Source of the DNA: Muribaculaceae bacterium
Lineage (GTDB): Bacteria; Bacteroidota; Bacteroidia; Bacteroidales; Muribaculaceae
Assembly: GCA_902836725.1 (NCBI GenBank)
Contig: CADFRV010000125.1
Coordinates: 1-7,163, forward strand
Length of the DNA: 7,163 nucleotides
Reading direction: 5' to 3'
Shown: piece after piece, positions 1-5,850 of the stretch
Numbering within the stretch: position 1 is the first letter of the stretch
Layout of the letters: each line of letters begins with the position of its first letter
Position numbers and translations under genes: made by a program
Notes under the pieces: generated by a model
Told to the model about the DNA's origin: nothing
The model's database searches: none
What the model saw: the letters and a program-made list of their open reading frames with translations, nothing else

Positions 1-757
1 AATCTGCGATGGTGGTTTGACGCCGGTGATCCACTGCCACGCAGCTGCCAATATGAATCGGATACTGTTCTCCTATGAAAGCGAAACCTTTGCCAAGCTC
101 AAGAAGAAATTTTTGCATATTGTCAATCAAAGCTTTCTCAAGGCTTGATTCCGAATATCTCTTTTCCTCCGGAATTCCCAGAAATTCAAGAACAAAAGTG
201 TCTTTTACAACATCTTGAGGACAACGGATTATCTGACCGTTCTCTGCCAAAGCCAATACCCCGTTCTTATCTTGACTTTGAGCAAGCCGCATAAACAATC
301 CTGAATCAATCTGTCTGCGGAGAGTGCGAATACCCCAATTTTGCGATATACATTCATTCTCGTAGAACTGCCGTTCAAGACTATCATCAATTTCCAAAAG
401 CTCACACCAATGTGACCAACTTAATTTGCCAGACACTGTCTGGCATTTTGGATAGTACAGATAGAACCGCCTCATATTTTGCAGATTTGAACGACTATAT
501 CCCTTTCCGAGTTGGAGTGTCAACCGCTTGGATAAACTTCGTAGCAACCCTTCTCCATAAGCAGCCCTGGCTTTGCCGTCTTGTTCAAATTCTACGATAT
601 ACTTTCCAATATGCCAATTGGTTATTACAAGAGTATCGTCTATCTGACGCAAAATTTTTGTCTTGGCTTCTGATACCAAAGACACGATACGATTCACAAG
701 ACTCCCAAATCCTGCGTCATCATCTGGTAATGTAGGCTGTGGCTTTACTGGCTTCAT
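1..757 (-). CDS. DUF1016/YhcG-family PDDEXK nuclease, 3'-truncated by the window edge
   Basis: The frame is open from ATG at 757 to the left edge, giving 252 residues. Residues 20-150 match the DUF1016 amino-terminal domain, with the signatures NWHIGKYIVEFEQ (47-59), YGEGLLRSLSKRL (67-79), GKGYSRSNLQNMRRFY (84-99) and QTVSGKLSWSHWCELL (106-121). Residues 150-236 run into the YhcG carboxy-terminal domain: LFMRLAQSQDKNGVLALA, then VLEFLGIPEE, YSESSLEKALI and FLLELGKGFAFIGEQYPIHIG. Family members are PDDEXK-fold proteins of about 330-380 residues, often found beside type I restriction-modification genes or on mobile DNA; their physiological role is not settled. In the family the next stretch reads like DxxxDLVFYH and carries catalytic residues. 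Here it is replaced by SCVAVDHRRQTTIAD, so the nuclease core is either disrupted or was joined to other DNA. The gene is AT-richer than its neighbours, which suggests horizontal acquisition. The start is supported by a TAnnTTTG box just upstream, although that leaves a leader of only a few bases. Confidence 0.85.
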   Translation of the reverse strand, partial: MKPVKPQPTLPDDDAGFGSLVNRIVSLVSEAKTKILRQIDDTLVITNWHIGKYIVEFEQDGKARAAYGEGLLRSLSKRLTLQLGKGYSRSNLQNMRRFYLYYPKCQTVSGKLSWSHWCELLEIDDSLERQFYENECISQNWGIRTLRRQIDSGLFMRLAQSQDKNGVLALAENGQIIRCPQDVVKDTFVLEFLGIPEEKRYSESSLEKALIDNMQKFLLELGKGFAFIGEQYPIHIGSCVAVDHRRQTTIAD

Positions 758-765
758 AACAAATA

Positions 766-773
766 CAAAGCTA
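766..773 (-). promoter_or_regulatory. Putative -7 box (TAGCTTTG) of the DUF1016 gene
   Basis: On the minus strand the sequence reads TAGCTTTG, an exact match to the Bacteroidetes TAnnTTTG box. It lies only 8 bases before the ATG at 757, so the transcript would be nearly leaderless. No good -33 TTTG is visible about 20 bases upstream; that position is instead covered by one copy of a 12-base direct repeat. Confidence 0.5.
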
Positions 774-785
774 CAAATTTATTTT

Positions 786-819
786 TGGATTAGACGCTAT
801 TGTAAAATGGTTTAGACGC
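786..819. repeat. Two direct copies of TGGNTTAGACGC, 22 bases apart
   Basis: TGGATTAGACGC lies at 786-797 and TGGTTTAGACGC at 808-819, so 11 of 12 positions are identical at a period of 22 bases, about two helical turns. The copies lie in the gap between the phosphoesterase stop and the DUF1016 start. The nearer copy sits where the -33 element of the DUF1016 promoter would be, so a tandem operator for a regulator of that gene is plausible. A leftover of recombination or insertion is the alternative. Confidence 0.5.
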
Positions 820-822
820 ACA

Positions 823-1995
823 TTACAAGCGGGCGGTCCGGTCGTACCGGAACTCGCGTATGGTCTTTCCCTGCGGGTCCATTACAACCAGGGATATGCT
901 GCCGGTATCGGCTTTCACCCTCAGGTACTCGTTGTTTGAATTGACAAGCACGGGGAAATCCGAGCCCTCCTCCCCTTTCTCATGATAGGAATAGGCATGC
1001 ATGTGCCCGCAGAGCATCAGGTCTATGCCGGCTTTGTTGAGCAGGGGTTGAAAAAGACTTTTGGCATGTAGCGGCCCGTGCCAGCCTCCCCCGGTAAACG
1101 GCACATGCATCATCACGATCCTGAAAGGCGCTTCCCGGCACTCCTTCGATGCGAGTGTCTCCTCCAGCCATTGCGCCTCCTCGGTGCGGTAATCGTCAAA
1201 GAAAGATGTGCGGGAATATTCTATGGAACTGTCAGGTTTGTCCTCCCCCGCGTCAAGCACAATGAAGAAGCATGGCCCCGAACGGAACGAGTAATATGGT
1301 TTGCCGGTAGGGGTGGGGAAATAGCGCATGTAGTCTTTTGCGGCCGCCCCGCGTGTCTCATGGTTGCCGCGGCTCATCATGAACGGAATCTCGGAAGCAA
1401 ACCGCCCGACCGAGGTGTCTATGAATCCGCTGAAGATGCTTTCGATGCTGTCCATATAGTTGACCATGTCGCCGTTATAGAACACGAAATCGGTGACACC
1501 TTTCTTCACCCCGGAAAGCATGTCGGTGAGCACTTCATTGCGGCCATGTATGTCATTTATCACAAAGAAGTCAATCGCCTCCTTGTCGGGCGACAGGGTG
1601 GTGAACATCAGCGGTTCGGCACGATATACCTCGGAGGCTGCAATCCCCCCGTAGTCCACATGGTAAGGCTCCTGGCGCAGTACCTCCTCGGAATATATGC
1701 GGTATCTGTATGAGGTGCCCGGTTTCAGTCCCTTAAGCGTCACTTTGTGCATTGTGCCGACCACAGCGCGCCCCAGATCGGTGGCATATGTGGCGGGGCG
1801 TTCCTGCTGATAGAAGTGAGATCCATCGTCGGGAGCCAGTTCCACCCAGGCCGTGGAGGGCAGGTCGGTACGCCACAATATGTCGCACGATGTGTCAGTA
1901 AGATTCTGGAGATACGGACCGGAAACGATCTCTATGGCCGCGCTCCACTGGAATGCCACGAGCATTGCGGCCAGAAGTGATAATGATTTTTTCAT
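823..1995 (-). CDS. Secreted purple-acid-phosphatase-like metallophosphoesterase
   Basis: A 390-residue calcineurin-like phosphoesterase, predicted to hydrolyse phosphate esters outside the cytoplasm with a dinuclear metal centre. Residues 1-20 form a signal peptide (MKKSLSLLAAMLVAFQWSAA). Residues 21-135 look like the fibronectin-type domain that precedes the catalytic domain in purple acid phosphatases (GPYLQN, LKGLKPGTSYRYRIYS). The catalytic domain covers about 141-385 and has the complete motif set: DIHG (D148, H150), NGD (D176), GNHE (N211, H212), MMHVP (H297) and GHMH (H331, H333). The ATG at 1995 is preferred because it begins the signal peptide. An in-frame ATG at 2094 would add 33 uncharacteristic residues and overlap the upstream glycosidase. 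It follows the GH127 gene by 43 bases on the same strand, with no terminator between, so an operon is likely. The substrate cannot be read from sequence: sugar phosphates, nucleotides and phospholipid head groups are all possible. Confidence 0.9.
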   Translation of the reverse strand: MKKSLSLLAAMLVAFQWSAAIEIVSGPYLQNLTDTSCDILWRTDLPSTAWVELAPDDGSHFYQQERPATYATDLGRAVVGTMHKVTLKGLKPGTSYRYRIYSEEVLRQEPYHVDYGGIAASEVYRAEPLMFTTLSPDKEAIDFFVINDIHGRNEVLTDMLSGVKKGVTDFVFYNGDMVNYMDSIESIFSGFIDTSVGRFASEIPFMMSRGNHETRGAAAKDYMRYFPTPTGKPYYSFRSGPCFFIVLDAGEDKPDSSIEYSRTSFFDDYRTEEAQWLEETLASKECREAPFRIVMMHVPFTGGGWHGPLHAKSLFQPLLNKAGIDLMLCGHMHAYSYHEKGEEGSDFPVLVNSNNEYLRVKADTGSISLVVMDPQGKTIREFRYDRTARL

Positions 1996-2038
1996 ATGTG
2001 AGGAAAATAAAACGGCAAGTAATCTGACCGGTAAATAA

Positions 2039-3856
2039 TCAATATTTATGATACGGTTGCGACATTGAATTGATTGGCCTGGTGAGCCATACACGATAAC
2101 GCCCCGATGGCGCCCAGTCGTTGCCGGCCGACGCGAAATCGCAGAACTTTATATATCTCGGAGTTGAATTTTCCGGATTCTCAAGATCAGTGCCCAACAC
2201 TGCCGGCACTTCAAGAGTAAGCCAGAAGGAAGGGTCTGACTGCGGGGCGAAACGGGAGTCCACTACGCCGTTCTGCGCCTGTATCACACAACATTCATCC
2301 ACATTCCCGTCGGCATACCGGCTGTCGCGGGCAAACACCACCGGCCCTCTCACTATAGCCTGCATCCCGTTCAGTTCCTCCACTTTTGTCTGTATGCCGA
2401 AATCCCCGCTGAATGAGTATTGCTTCTGCCGGCCGGTCTCCAGATAACGGTAGCCGGGAGTATCGCCGCTCCATTCAGGCACACGCAGTGCCAGCACTGT
2501 TTTCGCCGGCTTTGTCTGCTCCAGAGTGACGGAGATTTTCCCGGAACGGGGTATGTCGCTGTCAACTGTCAGTGTCAGTTCGTTGCGTCCTGCCTTGAAT
2601 GTTTTCTTACCGGGCAGATAAAGATTCACGAACACGGTATCAGACTTCATCACGGCGGCGAATTCGGGTATCATGGCGAATGCACGTGGAGCGTTTGCGT
2701 TGCAGCAGTTAATCGGCAGGCCGCATTGCTCCTCCCCCTCCTGGCGCCTTCCTTCGAGCGGGCTGTATTTGGAGATCTGTTTCCCGTCTGCCCGCAGCGC
2801 GGCCATCAGGGCGTTATACATGGTACGTTCGAACTGGTCTGCATACCGCGCGTCGCCTGTCTGCTCCCAGAGCTTTGACAACAGCTGCATCCAGGTAAAA
2901 GTCACGCAGGTCTCCATCGTATGGTATGCCGGCACTGTCTGGCGTACACGGCCGTCATACCAGCACTCGAAAGCAGCTCCCGACCCGGCGATGTTAATCT
3001 CAGTATCAATGATGTTGTCGGCAGCGGCAACGGCGGCTTTGAGATAGTCCTGATTGCCTGTGGCTTTCCCCAGTTCCATCAGTCCCACATAGCATGACAT
3101 CATCTCATATGCCTTGTGGCCGTTTTCAAACGACCACCATGCCTTGGGAAACTCAAATCTATGCGCCACCGGAACACCGGCGAGTGCTTTGCTTACCAGC
3201 TGTGTGCTCCCCTCTTTCTCAATGGATGCCACTATGCGCCGGGCGAAATCAAGATAACGCGGTTCGCCGGTATAATTGTACAGATACACCACCGGCTCCA
3301 GTATCGAACAGCTCGGCATACCACGGTAAAGGCCCGTATCGGCAATATCCGTCCCTTTGGTATCAAGTTCCGCTATCAGCCCGTCGATTAAGGCACATAC
3401 CGCGGCCAGGGCTTTATCGTCGCCCGTAAGGCGGTAATATTCGAGCAGGGAAAGCGATGTGTATTTCCTCCCCCATATATCCCAGTTGGTAAGGCGGCTT
3501 TCAGCATTGTAATTGCCTATATAGCCGTCGTCGCGCTGCGTTTCCATGAGTGCCGCGGCTGTATTCCTGATTTTGTCGAGCAGCGCGGGATCATTGTCAT
3601 AACGGTATGAGGCTATCGCGCCGAGCATCCATTTCCCCACAAACTCTGTCTGCCAGCGGGTGCCCTCCGTAAGATGGCGGAAAGGCTCCACGAGCATCTC
3701 CGTGTCCTGGGGTTTTACACGGTTGTCTATGCAGGATTCTATCCTTGAGCCTACATATCCGTCTATCTTGACTTTCTCAGCCGCGATGCAGCACAACGCG
3801 CCGAGAGCCGATATCGCTATCAGTCCCGGCACGCGAATATTCTTCTGTAATTTCAT
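2039..3856 (-). CDS. Secreted GH127/DUF1680-family glycoside hydrolase (beta-L-arabinofuranosidase type)
   Basis: A 605-residue protein of the DUF1680 superfamily, which includes GH127 and GH146 beta-L-arabinofuranosidases and a GH127 aceric acid hydrolase acting on rhamnogalacturonan II. Residues 1-26 form an export signal ending CCIAA; the cysteines there do not fit a lipobox, so a periplasmic rather than lipid-anchored enzyme is expected. Residues about 55-400 form the alpha/alpha barrel (METQRDDGYIGNY, GRKYTSLSLLEYYRLTG, ENGHKAYEMM), and about 405-595 the beta-sandwich part. The family's cysteine-zinc catalytic site is present: METC gives zinc ligands E315 and C317, and NCCNANAPR gives C384, the expected nucleophile, and C385. 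E297 in FECW is the likely acid/base, 18 residues before E315 against 16 in the Bifidobacterium enzyme. The gene lies 88 bases after the flavodiiron stop and 43 before the phosphoesterase. No SusC/SusD or sensor genes accompany it. The exact sugar specificity is open. Confidence 0.9.
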   Translation of the reverse strand: MKLQKNIRVPGLIAISALGALCCIAAEKVKIDGYVGSRIESCIDNRVKPQDTEMLVEPFRHLTEGTRWQTEFVGKWMLGAIASYRYDNDPALLDKIRNTAAALMETQRDDGYIGNYNAESRLTNWDIWGRKYTSLSLLEYYRLTGDDKALAAVCALIDGLIAELDTKGTDIADTGLYRGMPSCSILEPVVYLYNYTGEPRYLDFARRIVASIEKEGSTQLVSKALAGVPVAHRFEFPKAWWSFENGHKAYEMMSCYVGLMELGKATGNQDYLKAAVAAADNIIDTEINIAGSGAAFECWYDGRVRQTVPAYHTMETCVTFTWMQLLSKLWEQTGDARYADQFERTMYNALMAALRADGKQISKYSPLEGRRQEGEEQCGLPINCCNANAPRAFAMIPEFAAVMKSDTVFVNLYLPGKKTFKAGRNELTLTVDSDIPRSGKISVTLEQTKPAKTVLALRVPEWSGDTPGYRYLETGRQKQYSFSGDFGIQTKVEELNGMQAIVRGPVVFARDSRYADGNVDECCVIQAQNGVVDSRFAPQSDPSFWLTLEVPAVLGTDLENPENSTPRYIKFCDFASAGNDWAPSGRYRVWLTRPINSMSQPYHKY

Positions 3857-3944
3857 GGTTTTTATTTAAGGTATTTCATGGGAACGGATTCAAAGCGCAC
3901 CGTTCATGTGCATCGCGGAGGATGCCCTGCGGCTCTCCCGCCTG

Positions 3945-5111
3945 TCAGCGGCACTCCCCGGCAACTGCACGGGCAAGTTGCCTCATCACAGGGAGATCAC
4001 TGTTGTGAAGGCGGCTCCTGAGTGTCACCACAGGATCCATGGCAGTCATCCCCTTCATGCCCGAGAGCATATCGCACATGAGCTTCCCGGCGACAGGAGC
4101 CCACGATCCGTTCTCGATCAGCCCGACAGTGCGGTTGCGGAAACTTTTGCGTGCCAGATGGTCCAGGAAAACATGCATGGCAGGGAAAAGTGCGCCGTCG
4201 TAAGTGACGGAACAAAGCACCATATGGCTCAGACGGAAAGCCTCGGCCACGGCATAGGAGACATCATGGCGTGTGAGGTCGAACAGCACCACCTCGCCGG
4301 CTCCCTCCTCACGGAGCATTGTCGACATACGGCGGGCAGCTTCGGCGGTGCCGCCATAGATGGAGGCATATGCCACCAGCACACCTTTCGTCTCCGGCTC
4401 ATAGCGGCTCCATTTGTCATAAAGCGTCCAGTAATGTGCCAGATCCCCTTTCAATACAGGGCCGTGGAGCGGCGCTATGACACTGAATTTTAGAGGAGCG
4501 ATCTTTTTCATCAGGGTCTGCACGCTTGCTCCGAACTTACCTACTATATTGCAGTAGTAGCGGCGCGCCTCGTCATCCCATCCGTTGTCCGACGACATGG
4601 CGAATGTGCCGAAAGCGTCGGCGGAGAAAAGCACGCCGTCGGTCTCGTCGAGCGTGATCATTACCTCCGGCCAGTGTACCATCGGGGCGGTGATGAACCT
4701 GAGCGTTGTGGCACCGAGCGACAGTGTGTCGCCATCCTTGACCACGATGGAACGCGCCGCGAAATCCACATCCTCGAAAAAGCCACCGAGCATCGCCACA
4801 GCCTTTGCCGTAGCCACAACTTTCATATCGCTGTAGCGGGAGAGAAGCGCGTGTATGCTCCCCGAGTGGTCGGGCTCCACATGCTGCACCACAAGATACT
4901 CGGGCACTCTCTCCCCGAGGGCGTCGCCCAGAGCCGCGAGCCAGTCGCCGCACCTGCGCACATCCACAGAGTCCACCACCGCGATTTTTTCATCGTCAAT
5001 GAGATATGAGTTATACGAGATCCCCTTAACCAAAGGATACTGTCCCTCGAAAAGATCGAGATTGTCATCCTCGGCCCCAATAAACCTTATGTTATCAGTA
5101 ATCGGCTGCAT
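3945..5111 (-). CDS. FprA-family A-type flavodiiron protein (O2/NO reductase)
   Basis: A 388-residue cytoplasmic flavodiiron protein, the usual length for the two-domain class that lacks a fused rubredoxin. Residues about 30-240 form the metallo-beta-lactamase-like diiron domain, with the ligand set H77, E79, D81 and H82 in QHVEPDHSGS, H146 in PMVHWPEV, D165 in FSADAFG and H216 in PLHGP. All iron ligands expected in the family are present. Residues about 243-386 form a flavodoxin domain, with the FMN phosphate loop YASIYGGTAEAA (248-259) and further flavin loops around SVTYDGALFP (301-310) and ENGSWAPVAG (333-342). Such proteins reduce oxygen to water or NO to N2O with electrons from rubredoxin, protecting anaerobes from oxygen or nitrosative stress. 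Which gas is preferred cannot be told from sequence. ATG 5111 places the family start MQPITDNIRFIGAEDD correctly and lies about 30 bases after a TAnnTTTG box. The gene is divergent from the PAS-protein gene. Confidence 0.95.
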   Translation of the reverse strand: MQPITDNIRFIGAEDDNLDLFEGQYPLVKGISYNSYLIDDEKIAVVDSVDVRRCGDWLAALGDALGERVPEYLVVQHVEPDHSGSIHALLSRYSDMKVVATAKAVAMLGGFFEDVDFAARSIVVKDGDTLSLGATTLRFITAPMVHWPEVMITLDETDGVLFSADAFGTFAMSSDNGWDDEARRYYCNIVGKFGASVQTLMKKIAPLKFSVIAPLHGPVLKGDLAHYWTLYDKWSRYEPETKGVLVAYASIYGGTAEAARRMSTMLREEGAGEVVLFDLTRHDVSYAVAEAFRLSHMVLCSVTYDGALFPAMHVFLDHLARKSFRNRTVGLIENGSWAPVAGKLMCDMLSGMKGMTAMDPVVTLRSRLHNSDLPVMRQLARAVAGECR

Positions 5112-5141
5112 AGCGTTTCTGTATAGTTAGACTTTACCTCG

Positions 5142-5149
5142 CAAAATTA
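5142..5149 (-). promoter_or_regulatory. Putative -7 box (TAATTTTG) of the flavodiiron gene
   Basis: The minus strand reads TAATTTTG, an exact TAnnTTTG match, in an AT-rich stretch about 30 bases before the ATG at 5111, which leaves a normal short leader. A clear -33 TTTG is not visible at the expected spacing, so a regulator may help recruit polymerase. It is back to back with the plus-strand box at 5173-5180. Confidence 0.6.
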
Positions 5150-5172
5150 AACAATAATTTTGAACAGTTGCT

Positions 5173-5180
5173 TATCTTTG
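5173..5180 (+). promoter_or_regulatory. Putative -7 box (TATCTTTG) firing toward the hairpin element and PAS gene
   Basis: TATCTTTG matches TAnnTTTG exactly on the plus strand. Transcription would begin around 5185-5188, which coincides with the first base of the long inverted repeat at 5187. The resulting leader before the PAS gene would be about 200 bases. No convincing -33 element is seen. Confidence 0.55.
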
Positions 5181-5186
5181 CATTAC

Positions 5187-5373
5187 GTAAGTAAGTCGTG
5201 GAAATTATTTTATATTATCCGGGAGCATACTTTCAGTCGGTTTCTGTCCGAAGATGAAGGAGTGTAGCGGGCTACACGACTGAAGATAAGGGTGAAAACC
5301 GGCGAAAGGATGCCGCGGATAATATAAAGTCGGTTATCTTTCTTATACGTAATAATTTTCATGACTTACTTAC
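5187..5373 (+). other. 187-base long-hairpin element: structured leader, small RNA or palindromic repeat
   Basis: The two ends are complementary over 23 bases (5187-5209 with 5351-5373); the only two departures from Watson-Crick pairing become G-U pairs in plus-strand RNA. Inside this, 5210-5221 pairs perfectly with 5316-5327 (12 bp). Next, 5225-5234 pairs with 5304-5313 (10 positions, one A-G mismatch), and 5236-5243 pairs with 5296-5303 (8 bp, one G-U). The tip hairpin is GTGTAGC 5262-5268 with GCTACAC 5271-5277. The tip hairpin is flanked by two similar purine-rich tracts, GAAGATGAAGG at 5250 and GAAGATAAGGG at 5282. A 23-base bulge (5328-5350) sits on the 3' side. The wobble pairs favour a plus-strand RNA. 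No target-site duplication, coding frame, reverse transcriptase or poly-T terminator was found. It matches no RNA family I can name. Confidence 0.7.
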
Positions 5374-5389
5374 AGCTAAAAACATCATT

Positions 5390-5728
5390 ATGATACCGGA
5401 ACACTTACAATGGGCAGACGACATAAACTGCGCCGTCACCGTGTGCGACAGCAACGGAATAATACTTTACATGAACAGCCGCGCCAGGGAGACATTCGCC
5501 TCCCACGGCGACCTTATAGGCAAAAACCTCTTCGAATGCCACTCAGAGGCTTCGCGCGAAAAGATACGCCATATGCTTGCCACAGGTGAAAGCAATTCCT
5601 ACACTATCTCGAAAAACGGACTGCGCAAGGTCATTTACCAGACACCCTGGCGCCGCGACGGCATGATCGCCGGAATGGTAGAGATCTCAATGGTGGTACC
5701 GGAGGAGATGCCCCACTACATACGCTGA
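5390..5728 (+). CDS. Small stand-alone PAS-domain protein
   Basis: A 112-residue soluble protein that is nearly all PAS domain. The recognisable core runs from the VTVCDSNGIILYMNSRA strand-turn-strand segment (15-31) through LIGKNLFECH (42-51) to the closing strands YTISKNGLRKVIYQTPW (72-88) and GMIAGMVEISMVVP (91-104). It ends with EEMPHYIR, a tail resembling single-PAS proteins seen in Bacteroidales. There is no kinase, cyclase or DNA-binding domain and no membrane segment, so it probably senses a ligand or redox cofactor and signals by protein contact. Ligand-binding residues cannot be assigned with confidence. ATG 5390 is the first start and lies 17 bases after the long-hairpin element, so that structure may influence its translation. 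It is divergent from the flavodiiron gene, which suggests, but does not prove, a link with oxygen or nitrosative stress. A gap of 122 bases separates it from the channel gene. Confidence 0.85.
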   Translation: MIPEHLQWADDINCAVTVCDSNGIILYMNSRARETFASHGDLIGKNLFECHSEASREKIRHMLATGESNSYTISKNGLRKVIYQTPWRRDGMIAGMVEISMVVPEEMPHYIR

Positions 5729-5850
5729 AAGCGGCAATCTGCGGCAGGCTGACGAAAATTTATCGGACCGGGAGCGAACCGGAACAGGCTTTGAATTGTC
5801 TCTTCTAATGAAGTCATTTCAACTTGTTCATCATATTTGCCCTATTCGTC
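5729..5850 (+). other. Intergenic gap holding a probable frameshifted leader of the channel gene
   Basis: No terminator or TAnnTTTG promoter is clear in these 122 bases, so the channel may be read from the PAS transcript. An ATG at 5808 begins MKSF, and after skipping C5820 the frame continues NLFIIFALFV directly into the channel reading frame at 5851. This looks like the natural amino terminus interrupted by one base. An in-frame TTG at 5824 is an alternative start. Confidence 0.5.

Noticed and set aside
412..735. A 107-codon open frame on the plus strand
   Set aside because: It is antisense to the DUF1016 gene, which shows strong family signatures in the opposite frame.
1078..1713. A 211-codon open frame on the plus strand
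   Set aside because: It is antisense to the phosphoesterase, whose full metal-binding motif set identifies the true coding strand.
1996..2094. A longer phosphoesterase start at ATG 2094
   Set aside because: The extra 33 residues overlap the GH127 gene and would bury the signal peptide that begins at ATG 1995.
3857..3890. A GH127 promoter with TACCTTAA as -7 box
   Set aside because: It matches only part of TAnnTTTG, and the nearest TTTG is 17 rather than about 20 bases upstream, so it is too weak to list.
3857..3944. A terminator between the flavodiiron and GH127 genes
   Set aside because: A weak GC-rich pairing (GCGGGAG with CTCCGC on the minus strand) is present, but no run of T follows it.
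5187..5373. A retron-type msr/msd RNA
   Set aside because: The inverted-repeat ends recall one, but there is no reverse transcriptase gene in the window; the downstream gene is a PAS protein.
5187..5373. A proven MITE with target-site duplication
   Set aside because: The flanks of the inverted repeat (CATTAC on the left, AGCTAA on the right) show no matching duplication, so a mobile origin stays only a possibility.
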